Position numbers and translations under genes: made by a program. This document shows, piece by piece, positions 35,104-43,374 of a stretch of DNA of 64,000 bases (within the stretch, counting starts at the first letter, position 1; each line of letters begins with the position of its first letter). The DNA is from SB15 sp964639245 (GTDB lineage: Bacteria > Chloroflexota > Anaerolineae > Aggregatilineales > J027), in contig CAZXCU010000001.1 of NCBI GenBank assembly GCA_964639245.1, forward strand, positions 310,001-374,000, in the 5' to 3' direction. The notes under the pieces are model-generated. The model was not told the origin of the DNA, ran no database searches, and saw nothing but the letters and a program-made list of their open reading frames with translations.

Positions 35104-36618
35104 TTAGCGGTGCATCCGTTCGTAGCGTCCGACCCATTTCCAGTTGGAGGTGTCGCGTTCGGGACGCTGGACAATCTGGGCGGCCTGCTGGCGGCGCTGA
35201 TGTTCCACCAAAGTTGCCATGATAGCGGCAACATCCGGGCGGAGTGTGCCATCATCCTCATTCATTTCAAAGCGATCTTCAACAAATTTGGTGTCGAAGT
35301 TGCCCGCCTGAAAACGCAAACTGTCCATCAGATTTTGGTGGAAGGGGATATTGGTTTTCAGCCCCATGATTTTGTATTCTTCCAAAGCACGGCGCATCCG
35401 CAGCAATGCTGTTGCGCGGGTTTCGCCCCAGCAGATGAGTTTTGCCAGCATCGAGTCGTAGTAGGGGGTGACAGTGAAGCCTTCGTAAATACCGCTATCC
35501 ACCCGCACCCCCGCCCCGGAAGGCGCAATATAGGTGCTGATAGTGCCAACCGAAGGCATAAAATTGTTGTAGGGGTCTTCGGCGTTAATGCGACATTCCA
35601 TTGCCCACCCGTTAATCCGCACCTGATCTTGGGTGAGGGGCAAACGTCGCCCGCGTGCGATACGAATTTGTTCTTTTACCAAGTCTACCCCCGTAATCAA
35701 TTCCGTGACGGGGTGTTCGACCTGAATTCGCGTGTTCATTTCGAGGAAGTAAAAATTACGGTCACGGTCTACCAAGCATTCAATCGTACCCGCATTGACG
35801 TAGTTGACTGCCTGCGCTGCTTTGACTGCCATATCGCCCATTTTGGCACGAAGTTCGTCGTCCATGATGGGGCTGGGGGCTTCTTCGACCAATTTTTGAT
35901 GGCGGCGCTGGATGCTGCATTCACGCTCGACAAGGTGAATGGCGTTGCCGTGCATGTCCGCCAAAATTTGAAATTCAATATGCCGTGCGCCTTCCACCAA
36001 GCGTTCGGCGTAAATGGAGCCATCGCCAAAAGCCGCCAGCGCTTCCCGATGGGCAGAGGCAATCGCGCTGAGGAGTTCTTCGGGGTGACGTACCACGCGC
36101 ATCCCTTTGCCGCCGCCGCCCGCCGCCGCTTTAATCAGCACGGGAAAGCCGATTTCCTGATGAATGGCTTTGATGATTTCTTCGTCGGTTAAGCCGGGTT
36201 GTGTCCCCGGTACAACGGGAACACCTGCTTTACGAACCGTTTCGCGGGCTTCCTCTTTGTTCCCCATCACCCGAATCGCGTAAGGATGGGGGCCAATCCA
36301 TGTTAATCCGGCATCCATAACCGCTTCGGCAAAGGTAGCCCGTTCGCTTAAAAAGCCATAGCCGGGATGGACGGCATCTGCACCAGATTTTTTCGCTGCA
36401 TCAATAATTTTTTCGATTTTGAGATAGCTTTCGCTGGGGGTGGGGTTGCCAATGTGATAGACCTCATCGGCATACCGCACATGGAGCGATTCACGGTCAA
36501 CGTCGGAATAAACGGCGACGGTTTGAATCCCTAATTCGCGGCAGGCACGAATCACCCGCACCGCGATTTCACCCCGGTTGGCGACTAAAATTTTCTTGAT
36601 ATTCTGCTGTTCAGCCAT
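35104..36618 (-). CDS. accC: Biotin carboxylase subunit of an acyl-CoA carboxylase
   Basis: The 504-residue protein carboxylates biotin with ATP and bicarbonate. It has the N-terminal ILVANRGEIAVRVIRA, the ATP-grasp glycine loop AAAGGGGKGMRV (165-176), and the MNTRIQVEHPVTE active-site stretch. It is longer than a typical AccC (about 450) but ends without the biotin attachment motif MKM, so the carrier protein must be encoded elsewhere. It is the last gene in an operon with the carboxyltransferase, suggesting a propionyl- or acetyl-CoA carboxylase. Confidence 0.93.
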   Translation of the reverse strand: MAEQQNIKKILVANRGEIAVRVIRACRELGIQTVAVYSDVDRESLHVRYADEVYHIGNPTPSESYLKIEKIIDAAKKSGADAVHPGYGFLSERATFAEAVMDAGLTWIGPHPYAIRVMGNKEEARETVRKAGVPVVPGTQPGLTDEEIIKAIHQEIGFPVLIKAAAGGGGKGMRVVRHPEELLSAIASAHREALAAFGDGSIYAERLVEGARHIEFQILADMHGNAIHLVERECSIQRRHQKLVEEAPSPIMDDELRAKMGDMAVKAAQAVNYVNAGTIECLVDRDRNFYFLEMNTRIQVEHPVTELITGVDLVKEQIRIARGRRLPLTQDQVRINGWAMECRINAEDPYNNFMPSVGTISTYIAPSGAGVRVDSGIYEGFTVTPYYDSMLAKLICWGETRATALLRMRRALEEYKIMGLKTNIPFHQNLMDSLRFQAGNFDTKFVEDRFEMNEDDGTLRPDVAAIMATLVEHQRRQQAAQIVQRPERDTSNWKWVGRYERMHR

Positions 36619-36621
36619 GGT

Positions 36622-37182
36622 TTAAAATTCCTGTTCAAAAGCAGCGTGATCAATCGGATACACCTGCAAGATATTCCCCGAACGACTCTCAACACCTACA
36701 ATAATCTGGTCGCCGGGGCGGATATTACGCATTTTTTCGACGGTGGTTTGCCAGATTTCGGACTCGCTCGGTGGGACTTCGACAGCCAGTTTGAAACCGC
36801 CAAACAGCCGATAAAAATCCCAGACCCACACCACCCGTAGATGGGCTGCCTGTGCTTCCCCATACCAGATGTTTGCGCCTTCCAAGTCGAAGGCTTTGGG
36901 ATGCTTCAGCAGGAAATTTTTTTCCTCCAAGAGAATTTCGCTCACCGCCCGTTTGAGGGTCAACTGCAAATTCAGGGTATGCGGGTGGGTGGGGTGATTT
37001 TCCTGCGTGTTTGGCCCAAAACGGCGCACACCACGCGGCCCGAAGCGGAGATAATTAGCAAACTGCACCCCGCGAATCGGGGCATGTGTCGTGAGGGTCA
37101 GCCAGCGCGTGCGGGTGACAGGCATATTTTTCTTGTCCTGTACAACTTCAGCAGCGACCCGATTTTCGGATGTGTTTGTCAC
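36622..37182 (-). CDS. Unrecognised protein inside the acyl-CoA carboxylase operon
   Basis: The 186-residue protein is soluble with mixed alpha/beta content. It contains conserved-looking stretches LRFGPRGVRRFGPNTQENHP and IWYGEAQAAHLRVVWVWDFY. I cannot assign a family. Its GTG start overlaps the stop of the 63-residue gene (GTGA), with GGGAG 7 bases before it, and its stop is 3 bases from the accC start. Such tight coupling suggests a role in assembly or regulation of the carboxylase. Confidence 0.7.
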   Translation of the reverse strand: MTNTSENRVAAEVVQDKKNMPVTRTRWLTLTTHAPIRGVQFANYLRFGPRGVRRFGPNTQENHPTHPHTLNLQLTLKRAVSEILLEEKNFLLKHPKAFDLEGANIWYGEAQAAHLRVVWVWDFYRLFGGFKLAVEVPPSESEIWQTTVEKMRNIRPGDQIIVGVESRSGNILQVYPIDHAAFEQEF

Positions 37183-37370
37183 GGTTTATCTCCCTTTTCT
37201 GACCGTTGATGCAGCCACCCATCCAGCGCTGCGCCCACCCCCAGCCCAATGACTGTGCCAATGGGGGGTTGTCCGATGAGGAATCCGACCAATCCACCCA
37301 GACACACCCCTACCAGCGTCCATGTTCCCGCGTACCAGCCTTCCATCGAATTAAAGCGGGATGTTTCCAT
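37179..37370 (-). CDS. Small glycine-rich membrane protein in the carboxylase operon
   Basis: The 63-residue protein has two hydrophobic, glycine-zipper-like segments (about 15-33 and 36-52: GGLVGFLIGQPPIGTVIGLGVG). The first codons overlap the end of the carboxyltransferase gene by 20 bases, and its stop overlaps the next start by four. It resembles AtpZ/AtpI-like small membrane proteins in general look, but I do not claim that identity. Confidence 0.55.
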   Translation of the reverse strand: METSRFNSMEGWYAGTWTLVGVCLGGLVGFLIGQPPIGTVIGLGVGAALDGWLHQRSEKGDKP

Positions 37371-38949
37371 GCTTTTTCATCGGGTTTGCGTCGCGCTTGT
37401 TCAAAAAGGCTTCCAGCGCATTGATGAGACGCGGGCGGGTTTCGCGGGGGAGGATGATGTCATCCACAAAGCCGCGTCCAGCCGCAATATAGGGATTGGC
37501 AAATTGTTTGCGATAGTCGTTGACCAGTTCGGCTTTTTTGGCAACCGCATCTTCGGCTTCGGCAAGTTCACGGCGGAAAATGATATTCACCGCGCCGTCC
37601 GGCCCCATGACCGCGATTTCGGCAGTAGGCCATGCCAGATTCAAGTCTCCGCGAATGTGCTTGGAGGACATCACATCATAGGCTCCACCATAGGCTTTGC
37701 GGGTAATGACGGTTAATTTGGGGACGGTTGCCTCACAATAGGCATAGAGCAGTTTTGCCCCTGCCCGGATAATCCCGCCGTGTTCCTGTTTGACACCGGG
37801 CATGAAACCGGGGACATCCACAAATGTGACAATCGGGATGTTGAAACAATCACAAAAACGGATGAAACGGGCTGCTTTTTCGCTGGCATCAATATCCAGC
37901 ACACCCGCCAGCACCTGAGGCTGATTGGCGATGATCCCCACACTGTGACCGCCCAACCGCGCAAAACCGACCACGATATTCGCGGCAAAATGGGGTTGAA
38001 TTTCAAAAAAGCGGCCTTCATCCATAATCAGCGTAATGACTTCTTTGATGTCATAGGGCTTGTTGGGATTTTCGGGGATGATCGTATCAAGCGCTTCTTC
38101 GGTGCGTAATGGGTCATCGCGGGAGGGGATGAATTTGGGGTCTTCCATGTTGTTCTGAGGGATGTAACTCAGAAGTTCCTGCACAAGAAAAACCGCGTCC
38201 TCCTCATTTTCGGCGGCGAGGTGCGCCACCCCGGACAGCGAAGTATGGGTAATTGCCCCGCCTAGTTCCTCTTTGGTGACATCTTCCTGAGTCACGGCTT
38301 TGACCACATCCGGCCCGGTGACGAACATATAGGAGGTATTTTTGACCATGATGATAAAATCGGTCAGGGCAGGTGAATAAACCGCCCCCCCCGCACATGG
38401 CCCCATAATCAAGCTAATTTGGGGAATCACCCCGCTGGCAAGGGTATTTTTTAAGAAAATATCGGCGTAGCCCCCCAGCGAAATCACGCCTTCCTGAATC
38501 CGTGCGCCGCCGGAGTCATTGAGACCAATGACGGGCGCACCTGTTTTCATCGCCATGTCCATGATTTTGCAGATTTTTTCGGAATGGACTTCGCTGAGGC
38601 TGCCCCCGATGACGGTGAAATCTTGCGAAAAAACATAGGTTAAGCGCCCGTTGATGGTTCCCCATCCGGTGACTACGCTGTCGCCTAAAAATTTTTTATC
38701 ATCGGCATCCATCCCAAAATTGCGTTCACGGTGAACGACAAAAGCATCAATTTCACGGAAGGAACCCGTGTCAAGCAGCAGTTCAATCCGTTCACGGGCG
38801 GTCATTTTGCCTTCGGCGTGCTGCCGTTCAATGCGTTCTTTGCCCCCGCCCAGATTGCTTTTGGCCCGCATTTCATTGAGCAAGTCAATGCCGGATTTAT
38901 TGTTATTATCAGACGGTATAACTACCTGTTTTTCTTCTGTTCTATCCAC
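37351..38949 (-). CDS. Acyl-CoA carboxyltransferase (propionyl-CoA carboxylase beta type)
   Basis: The 532-residue protein transfers carboxyl from biotin to an acyl-CoA. It has fused N- and C-terminal crotonase halves: TVIGGSLSEVHSEKI, LNDSGGARIQEG and GPCAGGAVYSPALTDF in the first, and FVDVPGFMPGVKQE and KAYGGAYDVM in the second. Length and order match PccB/AccD5. I chose GTG 38949 because AAAGGAG lies 6 bases before it; an ATG at 38973 and a TTG at 38985 are in frame but lack such a site. With accC and the mutase at 45632 it fits the methylmalonyl-CoA route. Confidence 0.93.
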   Translation of the reverse strand: MDRTEEKQVVIPSDNNNKSGIDLLNEMRAKSNLGGGKERIERQHAEGKMTARERIELLLDTGSFREIDAFVVHRERNFGMDADDKKFLGDSVVTGWGTINGRLTYVFSQDFTVIGGSLSEVHSEKICKIMDMAMKTGAPVIGLNDSGGARIQEGVISLGGYADIFLKNTLASGVIPQISLIMGPCAGGAVYSPALTDFIIMVKNTSYMFVTGPDVVKAVTQEDVTKEELGGAITHTSLSGVAHLAAENEEDAVFLVQELLSYIPQNNMEDPKFIPSRDDPLRTEEALDTIIPENPNKPYDIKEVITLIMDEGRFFEIQPHFAANIVVGFARLGGHSVGIIANQPQVLAGVLDIDASEKAARFIRFCDCFNIPIVTFVDVPGFMPGVKQEHGGIIRAGAKLLYAYCEATVPKLTVITRKAYGGAYDVMSSKHIRGDLNLAWPTAEIAVMGPDGAVNIIFRRELAEAEDAVAKKAELVNDYRKQFANPYIAAGRGFVDDIILPRETRPRLINALEAFLNKRDANPMKKHGNIPL

Positions 38950-39329
38950 AAAACTCTCCTTTTGAACCGCCATCGCATCCACCAAGCAAAACCCACAACC
39001 CCTGCGGAAGTGACGACCACAAAGGGCAAACGCCGTTGGTCATAAGGTGCTTGGGCATAGAGGGCAAACCAGCCCACTTCAAAAAGCATTAAAAACAAAA
39101 CGCTCGGCACAAATACCTGTCCCGCCCATAGCTGCCGTCGGTATAAGCCCCATGCTATGCGCCAGAACCACACCCCCCACGCGCCGTACAAAACCACCCG
39201 CAAAGGCCACGCGCCAGCGACATCTAAGGCGCGATATTGTTCCAACGTTGCGAGTACCATCCATGCGATGCCAACCCCACGGATACCGAGCAAAATGCAC
39301 AGTGCGATACTGAAACGAAATGACCCCAT
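38922..39329 (-). CDS. Small membrane protein leading the carboxylase operon
   Basis: The 135-residue protein has four likely membrane segments (about 5-25, 38-58, 67-88, 98-117) and a basic end (MRWRFKRRVLWIEQKKNR). The frame is open further to 39446 from a TTG, but that region is polar and overlaps the start of a divergent gene, so the ATG at 39329 is preferred. Its 3' end overlaps the carboxyltransferase start by 28 bases. The family is not recognised. Confidence 0.6.
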   Translation of the reverse strand: MGSFRFSIALCILLGIRGVGIAWMVLATLEQYRALDVAGAWPLRVVLYGAWGVWFWRIAWGLYRRQLWAGQVFVPSVLFLMLFEVGWFALYAQAPYDQRRLPFVVVTSAGVVGFAWWMRWRFKRRVLWIEQKKNR

Positions 39330-39445
39330 TGGGCTGTGATTATAAAACAGACGGGAGTTTTTGCCACGCTTTTGATGATAGATGCTACTATCCCGCGCAT
39401 TTTTTTCTGTGCTACGCTCAATTAAAGAGGGCAAAGGATTGGACA

Positions 39446-39733
39446 ATGCGTGTCAAAATCAATCGCCATAAGTGTGATGCACATTTAGCATTTTGTGAGC
39501 AGTGTCTGGGTAAATTCCTTCGTGAACCGATGGGCTATGAACGGCGCTGCTTCGAGGAACTGGATTTTGAAAATCCCGATGTTCTCATTATCGAACTTCA
39601 CTCGGACAACCGGGATGTGGTATTAGAATTAGACGAGGAACAGCGAAAATCTGCTGCTGCTGAAGGGTGGGATGTGTTCGCTAACATCACCCCGGCGATG
39701 TATCGCAATCACATGGACAAGACGCATTCATAA
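39446..39733 (+). CDS. Small four-cysteine protein, unknown family
   Basis: The 95-residue protein has cysteines at C10, C17, C20 and C35 (C-x6-C-x2-C-x14-C), a spacing compatible with a bound metal or iron-sulfur cluster. An acidic alpha-helical half follows. AAAGGA lies 8 bases before ATG 39446; the frame is open upstream, but only through sequence without a ribosome site. It is 15 bases before the F420-type reductase gene, which suggests a functional link. Confidence 0.65.
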   Translation: MRVKINRHKCDAHLAFCEQCLGKFLREPMGYERRCFEELDFENPDVLIIELHSDNRDVVLELDEEQRKSAAAEGWDVFANITPAMYRNHMDKTHS

Positions 39734-39748
39734 AATATAGGAAATCTC

Positions 39749-40171
39749 ATGTGGTTTAACACCCTCATGAAACCGCTCTTGCGTTCTCCTTTGCATCGAC
39801 TGATGAGCCATTCGATCATGTTGATGTGCTATCGCGGACGCAAGAGCAGTTCTTTGTATACCATTCCGGTGAATTACGTGCGCGATTGCCAGACCCTCTG
39901 GACAATTAGTACCCGTGAACGGATGTGGTGGCGGAATTTGCGTGGGGGTGCGCCGGTGACTTTGCATCTCAAAGGGAAAGACGTAGCCGCTACCGGACAA
40001 GCGATTGAAGACCCGGCGGAGGTCGCCGAAAAGTTGATGATTTACCTCGAATTGGTTCCCCACTATGCCAAATTTTTCGGGGTGACGCTCAATGCAGAAA
40101 ACCAGCCAAGACTGGAGGAAGTCGAAAAAGCCGCCCAATCCCGGGTGATGGTGCGGTTCGATTTAGCCTAA
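39749..40171 (+). CDS. Deazaflavin (F420)-dependent nitroreductase/quinone-reductase family protein
   Basis: The 140-residue split-barrel protein resembles the Ddn/FQR family (PF04075): YRGRKSSSLYTIPVNYV binds cofactor phosphate, and WTISTRERMWWRNLRGG and PVTLHLKGKDV follow. Family members use F420H2 or bind flavin or heme-like ligands. AGGA is 7 bases before the ATG. A hairpin follows the stop. Confidence 0.75.
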   Translation: MWFNTLMKPLLRSPLHRLMSHSIMLMCYRGRKSSSLYTIPVNYVRDCQTLWTISTRERMWWRNLRGGAPVTLHLKGKDVAATGQAIEDPAEVAEKLMIYLELVPHYAKFFGVTLNAENQPRLEEVEKAAQSRVMVRFDLA

Positions 40172-40198
40172 AAAAACGGGGTGCTTTTCCACCCCGTT
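40169..40198 (-). terminator. Intrinsic terminator of the mini-protein operon
   Basis: AACGGGGTG and CACCCCGTT form a 9-bp stem. On the minus strand it is followed by a run of seven T (plus-strand A-run at 40170-40176), so it mainly ends minus-strand transcription of the two small genes. It may also help end the plus-strand reductase transcript. Confidence 0.85.
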
Positions 40199-40216
40199 CC
40201 TCGGTTGTCCACAATG

Positions 40217-40393
40217 TTAGGATTTTGCAATTTGGGTCATCACCGCGACAAGTTGGGCGGTGAGAGTCCGTTCGGCAACTTTTTCTTTGGGCGCATTCTG
40301 CGGGATTTCCGGTTTTGGCTGCGCGTTTTGGGTGGTATCCAGTGTCAAATTGAAATGTTCAAGGGCAGTCAGGTTGGGCGATGACCAGTTCAT
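40217..40393 (-). CDS. Mini-protein B (58 aa), paralogue of mini-protein A
   Basis: The 58-residue product begins MNWSSPNLTALEHFNLTL and ends RTLTAQLVAVMTQIAKS. The N-terminal 18 residues match mini-protein A at 13 positions, and the C-terminal 17 form an amphipathic helix also shared in pattern. The middle (residues 20-42) is polar, proline- and lysine-rich and variable. AGAGGAAA is 6 bases before the ATG, and the gene starts 13 bases after A stops. There are no cysteines and no signal peptide. The plan of conserved leader, variable middle and conserved tail is compatible with a signalling or precursor peptide; the function is unknown. Confidence 0.75.
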   Translation of the reverse strand: MNWSSPNLTALEHFNLTLDTTQNAQPKPEIPQNAPKEKVAERTLTAQLVAVMTQIAKS

Positions 40394-40406
40394 GGTTGTT
40401 TCCTCT

Positions 40407-40553
40407 CTAGGCTTTCACAATCATCATCACCAGCGCAATCAGACGCGCTGTCAGCGAATTTTGAGTGGTTTTAGGGATGGACTGCTGTTCAGGCAGTTCA
40501 AGATGCAGGTTGAAATGTTCAAGGGCTGCGTGATTGAGTGATGACCAGTTCAT
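40407..40553 (-). CDS. Mini-protein A (48 aa), first of a tandem pair
   Basis: The 48-residue product begins MNWSSLNHAALEHFNLHL and ends NSLTARLIALVMMIVKA. It shares both ends with mini-protein B but has a shorter middle (ELPEQQSIPKTTQ). The ATG at 40553 is preceded by AAAGGCAGG. The pair is divergent from the LuxR-STAND regulator, 162 bases away, with a G-rich tract between. No known small-protein family is recognised. Confidence 0.72.
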   Translation of the reverse strand: MNWSSLNHAALEHFNLHLELPEQQSIPKTTQNSLTARLIALVMMIVKA

Positions 40554-40628
40554 GATGCTGCCTGCCTTTCTTTGGATGTGCTTCATTACTTGTAGGATAG
40601 CCCCGCCGATGGGGGGAAGTCACCACGC

Positions 40629-40662
40629 GGGGGTGGGGGGTGCATGGGGGGAGTCAGGGGGG
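40629..40662 (+). promoter_or_regulatory. Predicted G-quadruplex tract in the divergent control region
   Basis: Plus-strand G-runs of 5, 6, 6 and 6 bases are separated by loops of 1, 5 and 5 bases; a further run of six is at 40611-40616. This exceeds the usual G3 threshold for a quadruplex. A C6 run near 40679-40684 could instead pair with one of the G-runs. It lies between mini-protein A and the regulator start and would be on the regulator's coding strand. Confidence 0.7.
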
Positions 40663-40715
40663 AATTGTCACAGGTTTTCCCCCCGCCGTGTGATATGATT
40701 GGAGAGGTAAACGTG

Positions 40716-43310
40716 ATGGGGATGATGCCGATGGTTGCTATACAAGAACCGCTTACTGACCGCGAAATTGAGATTTTGCAGCATATGGCGGAAGGCCTCT
40801 CGAACCGTGAAATTGCTGCCCAACTTTTTATCTCGCTGGAAACCGTTAAATGGTATAACAAGCGCATTTTTGAAAAAATGAATGTGTCCAACCGTGATGA
40901 CGCGGTGGCTTATGCGCGGAGTCACCATCTGCTGACGAATGTGCAGGCCAAACACAATTTACCCACCCAAACGACTCCGTTTGTGGGGCGCGAACAAGAA
41001 ATTCGCACCTTAAGCACGCTGCTCAACACGCCTACCGTCCGACTCATTACGATTTTAGGGCCGGGAGGCATGGGCAAAACCCGCTTGGCGCAGGAAGTCG
41101 GGCTACGCGAAGTGGATAGTTTTACGGATGGGGTTTATTTTGTATCGCTGGCTGCGCTTTCCTCGATAGAGGTGATTGTTTCTGCGGTGGGTGAAGTGCT
41201 GAGTTTTGCCTTTGCCGAGAATATGGATGCCAAACGGCAATTGCTAGGCTATTTGCGGGATAAAGATTTGCTGCTGGTTTTGGATAACTATGAACATTTG
41301 CTGGACGGGGCAACGCTGGTGAGTGACATGTTGAGTGCAGCCCCGCAGGTGAAAATTTTAACCACCTCCCGCGAGCGTTTGAATCTGGTCGAAGAATCCC
41401 TGTTTCGGATTGAAGGACTGCCTTCCCATGGCGAAGAAAATCCATTGGAATCGGATGCGGTGCGGCTGTTTATGCAGAGTGCTACGCGGATTCGTCCCGG
41501 TTTCCGCTTGCAGCCGCATCAAATCGCGCTGGTGACGCATATCTGCCAGCAGGTACAGGGAATGCCACTGGCTATTTTGCTGGCGGCAGCATGGATTGCG
41601 ACGCTTTCGATTGAAGAAATCGCGGCGGAAATTGACCACAGCCTTGATTTTCTGGCGGCGGATATGCGGAATCTGCCGGAACGCTTTCAAAGTATCCGTG
41701 CGGTGTTTAACTCTGCTTGGAAGATGCTGGCTGCCGACGAACAGCGCGTTTTTATGAAATTGGCGGTGTTCCGGGGCGGGTTTGAACGGAGCGCGGCGGT
41801 AGAAGTGGCGGGTGCATCCCTGTATGCGCTGATTAATCTGGATAACAAATCGCTGCTCCATCGGAATCCTTTTACGGGACGCTACGAAATACATGAACTG
41901 CTGCGCCATTACGCCGAAGAAAAATTGAATGAGTCTGGTGAACGCCAAGCCGTCCATGATGCTCACTGTCATTTTTATATGAACTTCATTGAACGACGCG
42001 ATGCGGACATCAAAGGCCGCCGCCAATTGGAAGCCTACAATGAAATTGATATTGAATTTGACAATGTGTTTGCGGCATGGGTGTGGGCGTGTGAGCAGCG
42101 TTACTATGATCTTGTGGGGCAGACCATGGAAGTGCTGGAATTGTACTGCAACCGCAATCATTGGTCGGAACGGGGGGAACTGTATCGGCACGCGGAAAAA
42201 AATCTCGCGCCGAAGAGCAATGAACCCGTGCATCCGGTGTGGGGTCGGATGATGTCTCGCTGGGCGGGGTATCTCTATTATTCCGGGCTGCTGCCAACCA
42301 TTGACATGGCAAAAGCGATTGTCCAAGCCGGCATTGAGCAGGGTCGCCAGGAAAATAATCTCCAACAAATTGCCGAAGGACTGTGGAATATGGGCGATTT
42401 GATGCTGGGTGAACAGGATTACGCGGGCGGGGCAAAATATCATGAAGAATGTTTGCCCTATTATGAACGGCTGGGCGACGAATACGCGATTGCATGGGTG
42501 GTTCATGCGCTTGGGTGGTCATATACCCACTTAGGACAAACGGAACGCGGGCTGGAAACCACCACCCGTAGTCTCGAACTCATGCGGCATATTGGGGACA
42601 AAATCGGGCAGACCTATGCGCTGAACAATATCGGGGTGATTGCCTTGATACAGGGAAAATATACCCTAGCGAAACGCTGTTTTGAAGAAGCACTCAGCTT
42701 TCAACGTGAATTGGTGATTCATTCGGGCATCGGTTGGAATTATGCGTCGCTGGCGTTGATTGCGGCTATTCAAGGAGAATTGGAAGAAGCCCATGCACTT
42801 GCAATGGATGCCTACACGATTCAGAGCCGTCAGAATTATGATATGGGGGCGGGCTATGGCGCGGCGGTGCTGGGGCTGATTGCCAATGTGAGGGGAAATT
42901 ATGCCCAAGCGCGGGAACATACCGCTGAAGCACGTCCCTCTGTGATTTTTAATCCTGAAATTGTTTTTATCCTCGATTGGAACGATGTGTTAAGCGCTTT
43001 AGGCATGGGGGAACTTGCCGCCGCCAAACATGCTTTTCTTTCAATGATGGAATATGCGCTCAAACGGCAGCAGAGTTACGGAGCGATGACTATTTGTTTG
43101 GCGGTAGCGGCGTTGTTGGCCTTTGATAATGGTAAATTGGAACGTGCCGCCAAACTCTTGGGGTTGGCTTATGCTCATCCGGCAGGGGAAGCGGGGTGGA
43201 TGGATGCCTGCCCGCTTTTTGCCCCCGTCAGGCAGCAGGTTGAGAACACACCCGCGTGGGAACAGGGCAAACTGCTCGATCTGGATACCTTGCTGATTGG
43301 GGAGGGGTAA
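40716..43310 (+). CDS. Transcriptional regulator: N-terminal LuxR helix-turn-helix, STAND ATPase, helical repeats
   Basis: The 864-residue protein starts with a LuxR-type DNA-binding domain (12-72: LTDREIEILQHMAEGLSNREIAAQL, LETVKWYNKRIFEKM). A STAND ATPase follows, with Walker A GPGGMGKT (115-122), Walker B LLLVLDNYEHLL and the sensor ILTTSRERL. A winged-helix-like region and TPR-type repeats occupy about 480-860. MalT-class regulators usually carry LuxR at the C-terminus, so this order is reversed. GGAGAGG is 8 bases before ATG 40716. Ligand binding to the repeats should switch ATP binding and DNA control; the adjacent mini-proteins are plausible ligands or targets (inference). Confidence 0.9.
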   Translation: MGMMPMVAIQEPLTDREIEILQHMAEGLSNREIAAQLFISLETVKWYNKRIFEKMNVSNRDDAVAYARSHHLLTNVQAKHNLPTQTTPFVGREQEIRTLSTLLNTPTVRLITILGPGGMGKTRLAQEVGLREVDSFTDGVYFVSLAALSSIEVIVSAVGEVLSFAFAENMDAKRQLLGYLRDKDLLLVLDNYEHLLDGATLVSDMLSAAPQVKILTTSRERLNLVEESLFRIEGLPSHGEENPLESDAVRLFMQSATRIRPGFRLQPHQIALVTHICQQVQGMPLAILLAAAWIATLSIEEIAAEIDHSLDFLAADMRNLPERFQSIRAVFNSAWKMLAADEQRVFMKLAVFRGGFERSAAVEVAGASLYALINLDNKSLLHRNPFTGRYEIHELLRHYAEEKLNESGERQAVHDAHCHFYMNFIERRDADIKGRRQLEAYNEIDIEFDNVFAAWVWACEQRYYDLVGQTMEVLELYCNRNHWSERGELYRHAEKNLAPKSNEPVHPVWGRMMSRWAGYLYYSGLLPTIDMAKAIVQAGIEQGRQENNLQQIAEGLWNMGDLMLGEQDYAGGAKYHEECLPYYERLGDEYAIAWVVHALGWSYTHLGQTERGLETTTRSLELMRHIGDKIGQTYALNNIGVIALIQGKYTLAKRCFEEALSFQRELVIHSGIGWNYASLALIAAIQGELEEAHALAMDAYTIQSRQNYDMGAGYGAAVLGLIANVRGNYAQAREHTAEARPSVIFNPEIVFILDWNDVLSALGMGELAAAKHAFLSMMEYALKRQQSYGAMTICLAVAALLAFDNGKLERAAKLLGLAYAHPAGEAGWMDACPLFAPVRQQVENTPAWEQGKLLDLDTLLIGEG

Positions 43311-43320
43311 AGAGGAGCTG

Positions 43321-43343
43321 GGAGTGGGATGGTGACCCACTCC
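43321..43343. terminator. Hairpin at the end of the regulator gene
   Basis: GGAGTGGG and CCCACTCC form an 8-bp stem with a 7-base loop between convergent genes. Only TAAAACATCTTTT follows, so termination is plausible but weak. Confidence 0.5.
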
Positions 43344-43374
43344 TAAAACATCTTTTGAGCATTTTCAAGTCGTG

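Noticed and set aside
35110..36192. 360-codon open frame antisense to the biotin carboxylase gene
   Set aside because: Shadow of accC on the opposite strand; no ribosome site or recognised motif, and accC itself has clear family motifs.
40181..40541. Two plus-strand open frames opposite the mini-proteins (40181-40384 and 40260-40541)
   Set aside because: The minus-strand frames have paralogous sequences, ribosome sites and a terminator; the plus-strand frames have none.
41358..42506. 382-codon open frame antisense to the LuxR-STAND regulator
   Set aside because: Its product is rich in His, Pro and Arg, as expected for antisense of helical-repeat coding DNA; no start signals.
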